Below, piece by piece: positions 21,720 through 33,309 of a DNA stretch of 64,000 bases. The DNA is from Morinoia aosen (taxonomy: Eukaryota > Arthropoda > Malacostraca > Amphipoda > Talitridae). The stretch is from assembly GCA_030386875.1 (NCBI GenBank), contig CM059575.1, positions 54,094,859 to 54,158,858 of the forward strand, read 5' to 3'. Positions within the stretch are counted from its first letter, which is position 1. Each line of letters begins with the position of its first letter. A program made the translations under genes and the position numbers. Under the pieces are notes generated by a model. That model was not told the DNA's origin. It ran no database searches and worked only from the letters and a program-made list of their open reading frames with translations.

Positions 21720-24700
21720 TCTATGTGCCTCCCTGCGTACATTCGTGAGCCGAGCTAAAAGCGCTCGTCGTGTCTGAACAATCGCATTTTGACTGAGCAA
21801 TTCCCGCCGGTAGCACCTGACTAGCGAGCTCCGATCACCAGTAAACTGATAGAAACCTTCCAGCGTTTCCTTCCCTACCTGACGACAACGGTAACCCCAG
21901 TCTTGGGGCTTACATATGGTGGCCAGTATGGGGAGGAAACTTATATTTATATTTTTCTTTCAATGGTTTGTTTATTTAAATTCTTTTCGTTTGTTTCAAT
22001 ACAGTTGGTTTACTCTTTTTGGAATAATAGAAAAAATCAATGTGTAAAATACTTTCCTACGCACTGTGCATAACGCGATGAAGTTTCAAGTGCAGAAAAA
22101 TGTTACCTGGATATCCTCACGCCTCATAACGCAGCATATTGAAGTTCTCACATAAAATCATTTCCGGATGAACCTGTCTCGGTATTTGTGACACACCTTC
22201 ATGATTCGGGTTAATTATTTGGATTATAATAGACCTTATATTTTTTTCGATACGATCTAAAAAAATGTAAGGACGATGTCAGATCAAAACAATGCAAGAA
22301 GTGTCACCGAGATGTGACACCACGTACGATCGACATTTGATGAAAATATTCAGAGAAAACTATATCCACCTTCGTCGTGGTGGCATAATAATTTGAACGC
22401 CAGCCCTATAATCACAGGTAGTTGAGCCAGTTCATATATATCAAGGAGATGATCTCAAACGATCCGCTTGCCTTCTCTCCACTCCACAGAGGCAACTGTC
22501 GGTGAGCTGATGGCGCTAAATCAAGCCATTTATTACATGCTTTTTTAATCATTAACCGCCGTTGTCTCCCTTGCCTCAAGTGCTCTATCGTCACCTGAAC
22601 TTTCCGTGGGTGTCTGAGCCATTACATTCATGAGTATTGAAGAATTCTCCGCCCGTTGTTTTGTTTCGATGAAAATAACGATTATAGAATGCAAAAAATT
22701 CAACATGTGCTTATGATAAAAATTTAAGAGCAAAAACTGAAACACTTAACATTGCTTAAAAAATTCTATGTAGTCAATATTGAAACGTTTTGGGCCTCGA
22801 TGCATCATCAGCTGTAAGATCTGCAAATACACGCATAGAATTGGAAAATTTTCACTAAATAAATGGACATATTTTTATACACGACAAAAGAAGTTTGTGC
22901 TAAAATATTAGCGAAAAGACTGCGATACCCTAAAAGCTGAACAGAGGCAAAGAGAGAATGGACAAAAAGCACAGTGGGACGTAATTGAAACGTAAACAAC
23001 AGAGCGTTCCCTTGTCACGAGAAAAGGTCCCGCCTCCTTACTAATTTACATTAGTAAGAAGATCAGGCTCTCGGAATTGAGGGGTTGGCTTCACCTCCGT
23101 GAAATGCAGAGACAACAAAAAAAAATTCATGGACAATAATCAACATTATAGTACATATACTAAAAACAAAGCGTTACTCACCGATGATGGTTGACTCGAC
23201 TTACATTAGCGCCTTTCTGTGCGCTATTTTGCCTCGGTGAGCTATGATGCTAGCGTTAACGGGGTTTTTAAACGCCATTAAATGCTAAAGAAACTTTATA
23301 ATGGAACACCCTGGTACAAAGCATTAACCGTAAATTACTGGAACTGTAAGTAACACATATTGACAAATACTACTCTGCCTAATTGACCGGTCAATTTCTT
23401 CAAGTAAATTACATACCGAACACATATAATGAAATAATGCCTAACTGTCGGGTCGGCGCATTCCAACGGCACAATGGATGGCTATTTGGCCTCGGCTCAC
23501 TACTTCTTTCGCCCAAGAGCAGCTTCAGTTCAATCCCTGTTTCATACACAGTGCATATATATTCTGTCTTTGGACGTTTTCATGAAGAGGTCGTACTTAC
23601 AATAAATAGGAAAAAAAACCGCCCTCCTGTGGAGCAACAAAATTTTGACGATTACTTTGGTTCTACAATTTTCTCATACATATATATGCACATATTCCAC
23701 ATTTAATTCAACTGCACCAATTCTCTTTTACGTTATATGAACCTATCGTTTCCAGCGGTATCTATCGTAACAAAAAAACGAGTCTTACCCGCCCTGACGA
23801 CGCTACTAAAAAATTTCCTTTAAACGACCTCCTCGGTACGGGACCTTCTCCCCTCTGCAAAAACAAAAATGTAAACTTTCAATTTGTTGATTCAAGAAAA
23901 AATATATCTTAACAGGTTTCGCTTCTCACTTATTTTTAAGAGTATAACATTTTTAAGTTAACACCTATTCACGACGCACCTTATCGAGAGGCTCGCAAAA
24001 ACTCACTGACTCTTGTTTTTCTTGCTAGCCAAAGTGTTCTTTTGGGGCTACCCTCTTTCCAAACATTACCAATGGTACCTCTCCTGCACTTCCAAACACT
24101 CGCCTACTCTGTCCCATTGGCTGTTCTCGAGGTTGCACGCATCCTATTCGCTGTGAGAAGAACACGAATTCTCCCGCCCATATTTCGCGAGGTAATCTTG
24201 AAGTCAAAACCCGTTGGCGAGCAGGCTCCCCACGACTCTAACCCTACCCTTGACTGGGCCTATGGTCAATAAATTTTTCCCCTTGTGGTAACACAACACT
24301 GTCCCTCTTGTTCGAGCTCTCGAGGTCTGATTACAAAGCAAAACATTGGCCCCAACTCAAGTGCACGCTTCGCTCACACGATACATAAATCTATGTTGAA
24401 TGTAAACATTTAGGCCTACACACATGTTAGAGCGACCCACTCGTTCCGTTGGAATGCGCCTGAACACAGTTTATAAACTCACAATTTTAGCTCAAGCAAA
24501 AAAAAATGAATGCGCACAAAATTCGTTACACACAATTAAAAGATTTATTACACATGATGATTTTTTTTTTAATCCTCAGTTTTAATTGGCAAAATTCATC
24601 ATTCTTAACAGATTCTTGACACCCTAAAGCTACCGTTACCAAACCAAAAGCAAGAGATGCGCAACTCTGCAGATCATCAAGATTGAGTTGGCTCTTGTAT

Positions 24701-25100
24701 ATCTAAAGAGTTTAGAAAATTAAGTTTTGTTACAATGAAAACATATCCTGAAATCGAAAACTCGGAATGTTACTTCCTAGCATCACACTGGTTCACCGCA
24801 TGAGATATGGCAGAGTGTGGCTGGTGGCAAAACTGAGCTCCAGTTCTAGAACTACACAACTCCTGCGTGTTCCGCCTGACACGCAATGTACGGGTTGTTG
24901 AACTAAAATACGTTGATTTACACTGTGCACAACTTTATTGGTAAACAAAACATGAACGGAGACATGAAGAAATTTTTCCTTATACTGGAATAATTAACCA
25001 ATAGTGAATGTGTTAATTAGCACAACTTGAAGACATGTGGAAGAAAAGACGATATGAATGAGAACAATTCACGTTTCAACTGCGCTGACTTCTCTACAAA
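21720..25100. other. Intergenic, no gene recognised
   Basis: The longest frame (107 codons, 23383-23706 +) has no known domain. A short perfect palindrome, cttactaat/attagtaag, lies near 23036. A CpG-richer patch at 24000-24330 with two ccaat-type motifs could be promoter DNA, but no exon is recognised beside it. A minus-strand stretch near 22560-22680 looks codon-like (AQTPTESSGDDRALEARETT) but has no supporting signals. Confidence 0.5.
22784..22811 (-). ncRNA. Hammerhead-like hairpin, degenerate copy
   Basis: On the minus strand this reads GCTGATGATGC, a loop, GGCCCAAAACGTTTC. The CTGATGAT start and the ACGTTTC end match the copies at 18.2 and 18.6 kb, but the stem is short and GAAA has become CAAA. 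It is likely a dead relative. Confidence 0.25.
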
Positions 25101-25120
25101 GTATGGGATACGAATGAACA

Positions 25121-25487
25121 GCTGATTAGGTTAGATTATTAGTTAGTTTAAGCCTCCCTATCCTCAACAAATGAGATCCAAAGAGAGAAAGGAAGATGGC
25201 ACCATTTAATATGAAGTTAAGGGAACGCGGAATCTATGCACCAAGGGCATAAAAACCGTGAGATGAGAAAGAAGTTCATGAAACAAGATCAAAGTTGAAG
25301 AAGAAAGTAGTAGGTGCTGAAAAAACAGGACAGCAGTGAACCAAAAAAAGATGGTCCGTAACAAAACAAAAATCTATGTTATTTTAACAAAAATAAAGCC
25401 TACCCAACCTTTAGCTCGGGCCCTCACATTGTCCCCCTGGGAGCGCTAATTCCCATAGACACAATAGTTGAATCCCCCTGAGGGGAA
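25121..25487 (-). mobile_element. SINE-like element, 361-bp family
   Basis: On the minus strand it begins ccccTCAGGGGGATTC, continues through ATTAGCGCTCCCAGGGGG and GAGGGCCCGAGCT, and ends GGGAGGCTTAAACTAAC followed by a TAATCTAACC tail. It is nearly full length against the reference copy at 61316-61676. Flanking agctgattag and agctaattag may be its target duplication. The family has no coding capacity. Confidence 0.75.
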
Positions 25488-25689
25488 CATTTCCAGCTAA
25501 TTAGCTGTTAGATTAGATGGGGCAAAATCATAATTCTCATTCAAAAAGTTACTAATCTTGGCATTTGACATCGTAAGAGGGAAGCTAATACATGCGAAGG
25601 AATCGCGTAAAAATCAATTTCGAAATTCAGTGATTTAAAAGAAGAACAAATGATGTGTGCTCGGGACAGAAGTGTTCTAATACCATTAA

Positions 25690-25885
25690 CTTCAAACTGA
25701 AAGAGAAAAATTGAAAGAATTCATCCTAAAGTTCTATTAAAGTTTTGAATAAGGACCGCGATAGGCCCAACATCGCTCAAGATGAACCACTAAAAAGTTT
25801 CTGCATACAAATATTAAAGATTTCTTCTAAAGGTAAATCGGTGAACAAGCTTTTGATATCAAATAAGGCCGTTATATAAGTTTTT
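25690..25885 (-). pseudogene. Penelope-like reverse transcriptase relic
   Basis: On the minus strand 25881-25795 encodes YITALFDIKSLFTDLPLEEI followed by FNICMQKLF. This aligns with MTSFDVENLFTNIPLTETID...CLQQLF, the RT core motif around the first catalytic Asp in the Penelope-like elements at 36-39 kb. Further down, FKTLIEL and FFQFF match FKTLLDL and FSFFIF in the same order. The surrounding region up to about 26050 is frame-shifted and too decayed to follow. It is clearly older than, and a different lineage from, the 36-39 kb copies. Confidence 0.6.
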
Positions 25886-26639
25886 GAGTTGTCAAATTTT
25901 AACAGATTTTCTAGGTGTACGTGGATATTCTGAACAACCTTGAACATTTGACGTAGGATTTTTAGTCAAATTATCATATGTTGTGGAAAATATCAAACTA
26001 CATGCAATCCATGTAATCCTTCACAAAATTTTATAAATAATTTCTACTACGAGACCACAACAATATGCAGACATCAGGAGAAATAATTTCACTGAAAATA
26101 AGAGATGACATTACAGCACAGTATGCTCATTCGTTGGTAAATGTGTTTAAAGTACTCTGATTTGAGGAAACTTACAGGACAAATTAAACTTTCGGAAGTT
26201 GAGAGAAAATATTAGTTACCGTTTACTTTTATCCAATCGCACAATTCATAATTGTCTCCTTTTTAGAAAACCGGTGTGGATACCTTCACATCACTGTCCA
26301 CTTGGCGAGCGCTGTAATACTACATAACAGATCTACGACTCAAACAAGTAGTTTAACAAACTAGAAGCTTTCAAGCTTCCTGTCATTACAAATCAGCACG
26401 TATAACTATATTAATGTCGGAATAACTGGCGTTTGAGTTTCAGATTAAAGCCCCAGTAGTTTAGAAATAGGTTTACATAATTAATTTTATCCTATTACTA
26501 AACTCTTAATGATTGCAAAGCACAAAAAATTACCCTTTGCGTTGTCCGATGCAATTAGGTGCTATTGTCTCAGAACAGTCTACCGAGAAACAATTATTTT
26601 ACAGCTAAGTTATACAAGGGCAAATTATTCGGGAGATAG

Positions 26640-26800
26640 TTGCTCGAAGGGACCCTTGCCCAGCGGCAGTAGTTATTGATTTTGATCGGAGAACGGTCCC
26701 TTTGCTGATCCTTTGCTGAGCCACAGAGCAGCGCATGGAACATCTCAATTCATCGGTGCCAGGCCATCGGTAATAGATATCCATCCTCTCCACTTATCCT
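26640..26800 (-). repeat. Unclassified dispersed repeat, copy 1
   Basis: The part reading gcgcatggaacatctcaa ... ccatcggtaatagatatccatcc matches, in inverted orientation, 29055-29145. Shared blocks are gcatggaacatc and gatatccatcc with similar spacing. No terminal structure or coding potential identifies the family. Confidence 0.5.
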
Positions 26801-26809
26801 TCAGCGTTC

Positions 26810-27335
26810 CAACGTCCGAAAAATGATAAAAGCAACAAGGAATCCAACCTTACACAATCTAGTTTCAGCAAATTAATGCGTGCTATTGAACAAGCCTTGT
26901 GACTGGTGCTTTTGGGTATTTTGCTCATCCTTCTTCCGACTCGCATACGCAGAATTAAGCTTTCGAAACCAACTTTTTACAATTTTGATTTCAAACATAT
27001 CGTCATCAATTACCTATGTTATGTTTCACTCAGCTTTATTTGGTAATGTGACCTAACTTCTTCCCAACGTTTAACATTGTGTATAGTTGGCAAGAGTTGG
27101 CAAGGACAACGGATAATTACGTCGCATTTTTTGGAAATTTTACTATTCATGATTCATTACTTGAGTTTGGTTCCCTGATGCACTGAGTTACATTCGGCGT
27201 TGTTGCCTCATCTAGCACTGCGCGTGTCTGTACCTTCGACAACATGAGAAGAATTCATGTCCTAAATAACATTTCTCACATAATAGTAAGCAATATATTT
27301 TTCAGTTGTTACCACCTAAACCAACAATAGAACTG
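26810..27335. other. Intergenic, nothing recognised
   Basis: AT-rich sequence without a long frame, array or inverted repeat that I can see. It directly precedes, in plus coordinates, the candidate exon at 27351-27539. Confidence 0.5.
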
Positions 27336-27350
27336 TTGTTGTACATTTAC

Positions 27351-27539
27351 CTCGTGTTCCAAGAGTTAGAATCGACTAGTTGTAGGGAGCAGTCTTCCTC
27401 GGAAAGTAGATGCTTTTTTTCGGATAATAACGGGCGCTGAACTTTCCGTTCGAAGTTGGCCAGAGCTGCCTCAATATTTGTCTGATGACCAGCGGCATCT
27501 TCTTCGCTACGAGGGCGAGCTCCTCGGGTTCTTGCTCCT
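27351..27539 (-). CDS. Candidate internal coding exon, function unknown
   Basis: The minus strand is open through 62 codons reading GARTRGARPRSEED, AAGHQTNIEAALANFERK, VQRPLLSEKKHLLSEEDC and ending NSWNTR. It is bounded by a possible acceptor (cattcAG) and a possible donor (acgAG|GTAAAT) with consistent phase (1 base + 62 codons + 2 bases). The run is GC-richer than its surroundings and of hydrophilic, charged composition. No start codon lies in the frame, so it would be internal. I do not recognise the family. The acceptor has a poor pyrimidine tract, so a chance open frame or a transposon fragment remains possible. Confidence 0.35.
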
Positions 27540-27676
27540 CTGAATGTGGATTATTTCAATATTTGCGTAAAGTATTGCTTCTGGAACATAAATTTCGATA
27601 TTCAAGGTGTATTTTGAGCGCAAATTCCAGTTAGATTTTTCGTTCACGTTATGAATAGAGAAATAAAAAAGCCAGT

Positions 27677-27930
27677 GCCTCAGGGGATAAAACTATTTTA
27701 TCTAAGAAACTTAGCGCTCCCAGGAGGAAGATATGAAGTCCCAAGCTCAAGGTTGGGTAGGCCTTTCATTGAAATAGAATAGGTTTTTGTTCTTGTTTTG
27801 TTACCAACTATCGTTTACGAATCACAGCTATCTTATTTTTTTGCTACAACATCCTTCTTCTACTTTAATTATGTTTCATAGACTTATCTTCTAACTTGCC
27901 GTTTCAACGTGCTGGTATCTCATGAGGAAA
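27677..27930 (+). mobile_element. SINE-like element, 361-bp family, diverged
   Basis: On the plus strand it begins CTCAGGGGATAAAACTATT, has TTAGCGCTCCCAGG, CAAGCTCAAGGTTGGGTAGG and later CTTCTTCTACTTTAA and TGTTTCATAGACTTA. Orientation is opposite to most copies in this window. The tail half is missing or decayed beyond about 27930. Confidence 0.65.
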
Positions 27931-28016
27931 CACAGCCGTTCCCTTACTTCTGTACCAAATTGCGTCTTTCTCCTTCCTTTCTTTGGAACTCCTTTTTTGG
28001 GGTTGGGAGAGAAAAA

Positions 28017-28454
28017 TTAACTATTCAATAAGATATAAAAAGTGCTAATCCTTCTCTTAAGTGGCGTGAATAAGGATGTTCTCTTCAGGGTGTGCCGAAA
28101 ATATGCACTTTTCGATTGCCCTGTACTCCTGTATTTTTTATATAGGTATTTTTTACAAATATTAAGTCTAATAGGGAAATCAAAGAAAATAACACTGAAT
28201 TTCAGACAATAAAATGTCACAGAAGAAAATTTAGCTCCTGAAGCAAAAGAAAATAACATGAGCGATTTCTTGTTAAAAGATGAGTACATTTTTCGAGATA
28301 CCGTGAATTCTAACTTCCATATTCCTACGATCATTTGGGGACAACTAATTTTTGACTGAAGTATTTTGAATGAATTGTTAATGGCTGAGTTTGCTAAGGA
28401 AGCGTACGGGAACACGTCAATCATTGTAACCTCGACGTTATACATGCGCGGCAC
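28017..28454 (-). CDS. Unrecognised 145-codon open frame
   Basis: This is among the longest frames outside repeats and retroelements. The translation is rich in Ser, Phe, Lys and Ile, has no domain, signal peptide or motif I recognise, and no splice or promoter context. Codon composition follows the AT-rich background. A mariner-like string, cagggtgtgccgaaaatatg, occurs inside it near 28088. It is most likely a chance frame. Confidence 0.12.
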   Translation of the reverse strand: MPRMYNVEVTMIDVFPYASLANSAINNSFKILQSKISCPQMIVGIWKLEFTVSRKMYSSFNKKSLMLFSFASGAKFSSVTFYCLKFSVIFFDFPIRLNICKKYLYKKYRSTGQSKSAYFRHTLKRTSLFTPLKRRISTFYILLNS

Positions 28455-28459
28455 CGTTC

Positions 28460-30080
28460 TTGTTAGTTTACTCTAAAACAATTTGATAGAAGCAGAGATG
28501 TTCCTCTTTGCAACGAAGCATTAGGCTTTACTTTCATTTACGCAGAAGCGTCATCCATTAGTGCATTACATTCTCGAAGCAAAAAATGTTAACTTTAGAG
28601 TAGAAAAACAATAAAGTAACGTCTGATACTAATTTTCATACACCACCTTGACAGCGAGTTGTCTTGGTGGACTAACTTTTGAGATATAGATTAAGTTTCT
28701 TCACATACATACAAGTCTAAAGAGTTTTATCATAAAGATGAATATTAAACTTGAAAATACTGAATGTTATTGGCAGGTCTGTTAACTTGTCCGTACACTA
28801 GATGAATACTACTCTGAGAAAGCAAATTATTCTTCATTCAACTGAGTCTGTGAATAACTTGGCTGTTTACCATTCAGTTAATCCAGCAACAAAAATTAGT
28901 TTCAATATATACATTATCAACTAAAAAAATTAGATAACGTAGCGAAAAATTTGATTAGAGTTGGAATGGGATTATCCGTCGTATAGGAGTGGAACAAGAC
29001 AACTGCCCTCCGGACACTTAATTAACTGCCCGCCTATACTAACTGCAAAGGATGGATATCGGTTTCTGATGGTCTGACGCCGGCCGGCGAGTTGGGATGT
29101 TCCATGCGATGTTCTTTGGCTCATGCTGGTCAGCCGAAGAGATCGTTCTCCTATCGAAATCAATATGAGCAATTGAGTGGAGTCTGAATAGTAGCTGCTC
29201 ACTTCAAACGATGAAAGAGAAAAAATCGAGAGCAAATCTTGTTTACCCCTAATAGATGGCCTAATTCTACTCACCCCATAGCCATGGCCCATATAGAAAT
29301 AGGTTAAGATGCTTACGAAATACAACTCTTACAAGTCGCTCTGGTACGAGTCTCAGCAGAATTTGATAAAAGCAGATAAAATTCTTCAGTCAGCCCCTTA
29401 TGTCATGTGATTTGAGTCTCGTATCTCTGCTATTAGATATTAACTGGTCAAAACTATTGAAATTTATCGTTCTTCATGAGAAATTTGGGTTCCTTAAATT
29501 AAAATACTTATAATGATCAGCTCTTTTTATTGAAAATTCATTTACTGCCACATAAATAATTGGATTTGATGCATCCTGGACCGACAAGTTGATAGGAAGT
29601 TTTTTGAAACATTTTTCCTCATCAAAAACGGGGCCGCCTCTATTGTCTGTATAACTCGAAAGTAAGTCTGACAAGAAAATTAGCTGTCGGGACGCCAGAT
29701 GAAAATACTCAAACATTCTTGTACCGTTTCTGTTCTCTCAAATTATTCCTTCTTTGCGTAGACGGGAGTAAAATCATATGTTACGGTATAAAGAAGCCTT
29801 AACATGGCCTCAAGTCCCTTCTGTACGAGGAAGCTGGGAAAATGAACGGCTCAGGAAACTCTTCCATTGAGTGTTATGCCAGTGTTTTTTTTTATAAGGA
29901 GTTGTTTGTGTATGCAAATTAGTGAGCCTGCGATGTTGCTCTCTGCCCTGCCCAACGTCTAACTGGGATGATGGTGAGCTCTCAGATCAGGGTTGAGTGC
30001 ACACGAGTAAGAACTCTCACAAATATGAATTCTGTGGGAGCTGTAACAGGAATTCGAGCCTGAAGAATCAGCAAAGAGAT
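28460..30080. other. Intergenic, no gene recognised
   Basis: Apart from the repeat copy at 29055-29145 nothing was identified. Frames of 117 codons (28972-29325 -) and 80 codons (29474-29716 -) have no known domain; the first overlaps the repeat. Confidence 0.55.
29055..29145 (+). repeat. Unclassified dispersed repeat, copy 2 (inverted)
   Basis: The stretch from ggatggatatcgg to gatgttccatgcgatgttc is the inverted counterpart of 26640-26800. The two copies are about 2.3 kb apart and differ at many positions, so they are old. Confidence 0.5.
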
Positions 30081-30084
30081 TTAA

Positions 30085-30289
30085 CCCATTAAAGTAGGCA
30101 GTTTGTAGAGGCTCTGAAAACTACCGTTATCAGAGCCGCTGTCATTAGATTGACACCGGCAATAGATAGTCACCTACATTAGAATGAGGAAGGAACTCCC
30201 ACTAAGATGAAACAAAGTCAACATGAAATACAACATATTGAAGATTTTTTTGAAAAAAGGACTGTTCAATTTTCCAAAGCGTTAAAGGG
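30085..30289. mobile_element. piggyBac-type MITE, 205 bp
   Basis: It is preceded by TTAA (30081-30084), begins CCCATTAAAG and ends GCGTTAAAGGG; the right flank is no longer TTAA. The interior matches the element at the start of the window. No coding capacity. Confidence 0.55.
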
Positions 30290-30292
30290 ACT

Positions 30293-31290
30293 TCTTCACA
30301 GTCAACGTACCAACGTAGTCAAAGTTTCGCTCGTGAGGTGTCAGGCGGTTTGGCAATTAGTTCGCATTGATGTTCAACTTGATCACATTTGGTCTCTGCT
30401 AAATTACAACTAATTTAGATGGCGCGCAGGGCTCGGCTACCTCGACTGAATTAGATCCTATCTGTTCTTTCGACGAAGCGTTCGCATAGCTGCGTATTTG
30501 TGTGGGTATGTGTACCGTGTTTGTTGCGCCTAAATATGACGGTCATGTGTTGCGCTATTTTACCGGTATTGGAAGTGTTTTTATTTCTGATGTACATATT
30601 TTGTGCCTCCTGGTAAATTTTTGCGGATGTTGGTGATGAATAAGTATACTTCCTACAATTGTTATATATTGATTGGAGATTCAAATTGAAAGAACTCGAG
30701 AGATTTGAAGTCGAACAACGGTTCCTAAATTTGATGCTTTCTCCGATGTAGGTGGAAAATAAATTAAATAATTATAAATCAGTTTGGCCCCCTCGACAAC
30801 ATAAATATGTTTCCCAAAAGTGGAAAAAATAACACCATTTACCTTAGAATTATTAGAACAGGGGAATCTGTGAAGCATGTGAACCCAGACAAATTGCCCT
30901 TAAAAATAGCAAGATTGGATTAGGTTTAATTAAGATACACGATTAAAATTGATGAAATATGTAGTGGGTGCGAATGCAACAATAGCAGAGAACCGAAAAT
31001 GTACGTAACAAAATGAAAACAAAACTATTCTTTTCCAACAAAATCATTCCCGGCAATGGAAATAATTGAAAATGTAGGAGTGGAAGTGGAAGATTTAAGA
31101 TTTGATCACGAAGCGAAAATTCGAAAATAGGGAACCCCATGTGGACGATTTGAGAATATTTTCAAGTCTAAATCCTATTCTTGTTTCAAAGCCTGATTAA
31201 ACACTGATAGCCTCATCCGTGTTTTGGGTAAGATTATGAGACTGTATAGGTGTAGGGAAGTGGCTGCTCGGATGCGGCAAACTTGATGAG
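30293..31290. other. Intergenic, possible SINE trace
   Basis: No gene recognised. The strings gagaaccgaaaatgtacgta and acaaaatgaaaacaaaacta near 30990-31030 faintly resemble the middle of the 361-bp SINE family; this is too weak to annotate as a copy. Confidence 0.4.
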
Positions 31291-31303
31291 CTAAATTGCA
31301 CCC

Positions 31304-31507
31304 ATGAAGCCAGCTAGCCGAGCTCGTAGGGCCACATGGGACTTCTTCAACCATGTCATGCAGAATACTTGGCCTCCCAGCCCGCTCTGCGCCATTCTCA
31401 CGATCTTTGTGGGGTGCACAAAAGAGGAAGATCATCGGATTCTGTACCAATACAAAGCGCGTGCCGAGGGCCACGATGCCAAGCCTAGCAAAGCGAAACG
31501 CTGCAGG
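31304..31507 (+). CDS. Candidate short coding frame, uncertain
   Basis: This 67-codon frame starts ATGAAGCCAGCTAGC and stays in a GC-rich block that ends at a donor-like CTGCAG|GTAATC. The middle, WDFFNHVMQN then TWPPSPLCAILTIFVGC, has a short hydrophobic run and a Trp-Pro-x-Ser-Pro turn faintly like the first membrane segment of carnitine palmitoyltransferase 1. The match is too short to rely on. A 99-codon frame lies on the opposite strand over the same block, and one of the two may be real. I would not assign a function. Confidence 0.22.
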
Positions 31508-31509
31508 TA

Positions 31510-33300
31510 ATCAAAGCGTGTGGCCTCGTGACATCACCTCGAGGCTATCGTCACACCTCTACACCCGTTCATCCACTGATATATAGCTAGAATATTTCAT
31601 GAAGACGAACTGACCTATATTCAGCGAATGGATCTAATCAATTGAAATGCGTTTCTTTGCTCCACCTCCAACTTTCGATATAAAGGCCTAATGTAAAAAG
31701 AGTAACTCACAAAATATCAAATGGCAAGTTATTTAACATTTAATAATGCTTTCATTGATTATATTAGACAAATTTCATTTAGTAAATAACATGAACTCGA
31801 ACAAATGGATTTCATGCAGACGTTCAAATACGTTAAACAACCGTGCGTACAGATACCAATTACGAGATCGGATTTTTTGTGTCGAAAATCTTTTTGAACT
31901 AAATCATGCGAATATTTCTTACGCCGAAATCATCAGCAGAAGAGATATGATAATTTCCGTTTATTTAATTATTATTATTATTATTCTGTGTTTCTGGATA
32001 GAGTGGACTTCTGCACGTATTTGCCGAATAATTAGATACACGAATGTACGGCTTTTCCAAACGTTGCACCATTTTAATTGTTTAGGTTTTGTTCACATTC
32101 GCTTTACGAATCTCGTGTCCCTGAAGTACAATTAAGCGCGGCTACAGGCATTTTATCCAGGAGCTCCTGAAAATTCTATCACGTAAAGTTAACGAGTCGA
32201 CTTCGCTACGCTACGTACGGAGTTGCATGGAGCCAGCGACAATCCTTCAAATTTGGCAATGCTCGGTGCTCTTTAGCCCGTAGTGTAGCCACGTCGACTT
32301 GGGATATTTAACGCTACCAGTTCTGCCTTGACGACGGCTTAAATTGTCTGAAAATCCGAGACCAGATCGCACTTGTTAGATTCGCGGGCCTCCATGCAGA
32401 TACCCGCGGACATTCTAACATCACGTCAGCTGATGAGCACCTGCCTCGTGAGCGCTTTCTCATCACTGTATGAATTACAAAAGCTCAAAAACAATGCTAA
32501 CGAAGGAGCAAATTAAGCAGTTGCTTATGAACTAATCCATTTGTAACTTGTGTGCAAGCTGTTTGCCAAAGATTTTTTTTTAAATAGTTCATCTCTAATA
32601 AAACACACCGTGATCGTTATCGTGAAATAATAGTTATAATGGTGACTTTTTGTTTTGTTAGTAGTAAATCTATTAAATAAAATGAGGGTGAGTTTGAGCC
32701 TAAGTGAACTCATAAAAAATGCCGTGCACAAAAATATCTAATACCAGGAACCATTTAAAAGATTTATTTATTACAATTGTGCACATTAAAACAAGACATA
32801 AAATATACTTAAATAAGCATGAGTTAAAATAACCAAAAAAGCTGCTGAACTTCTGTGGCAATCTATTATGCGGATACAATGGTAAATAGCTATTGAAGGG
32901 TAGCTTTACTATTAAAGAATTATTCTGCCCATTATTTCTGGGAAAGAATAGTTCAGAAACGATATTTTACTTAATTCCAAAATTTACCAGCGTTGTTCAT
33001 TTAATTTTATCTGGTAATTTGGAAGAGTGCAAGTTTCAAGCCTACCTTTGAAGGCCGAGTAGATGTGGGAGAGGGTTGGGGGAGGGGGTAAACGTTTATA
33101 TCAAGAGGTATGAAATTCCAGAATTTGGAGAAAAGAGAAAAGCAATTTTCAAAGGCTTTGATTTTGAATGATTAGGGATTATGAGCTTATTTCGATTTCT
33201 TGTCAACTGGTCATGAAATCAGCTCGCAGTTTAATATAGAGAGTCAACATTTCCTTTAGTCTTCAATATTTTGACCGTAAAACTTCGAAGAAAAAATCTG
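31510..33300. other. Intergenic, no gene recognised
   Basis: A 129-codon frame at 31746-32135 (+) has no recognisable domain and follows AT-rich composition. A GC-rich hairpin lies at about 32379-32424: TGTTAGA pairs with TCTAACA outside, CGCGGG with CCCGCG inside. No array or transposon end was identified. Confidence 0.5.
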
Positions 33301-33309
33301 TGGAAGGTT

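Noticed and set aside
24000-24330. Promoter of a host gene
   Set aside because: CpG-richer sequence with ccaat-like motifs but no adjacent exon could be supported.
28087-28130. Small mariner-type element (cagggtgtg...gccctgta)
   Set aside because: The inward-facing ends are only about 40 bp apart and pair poorly.
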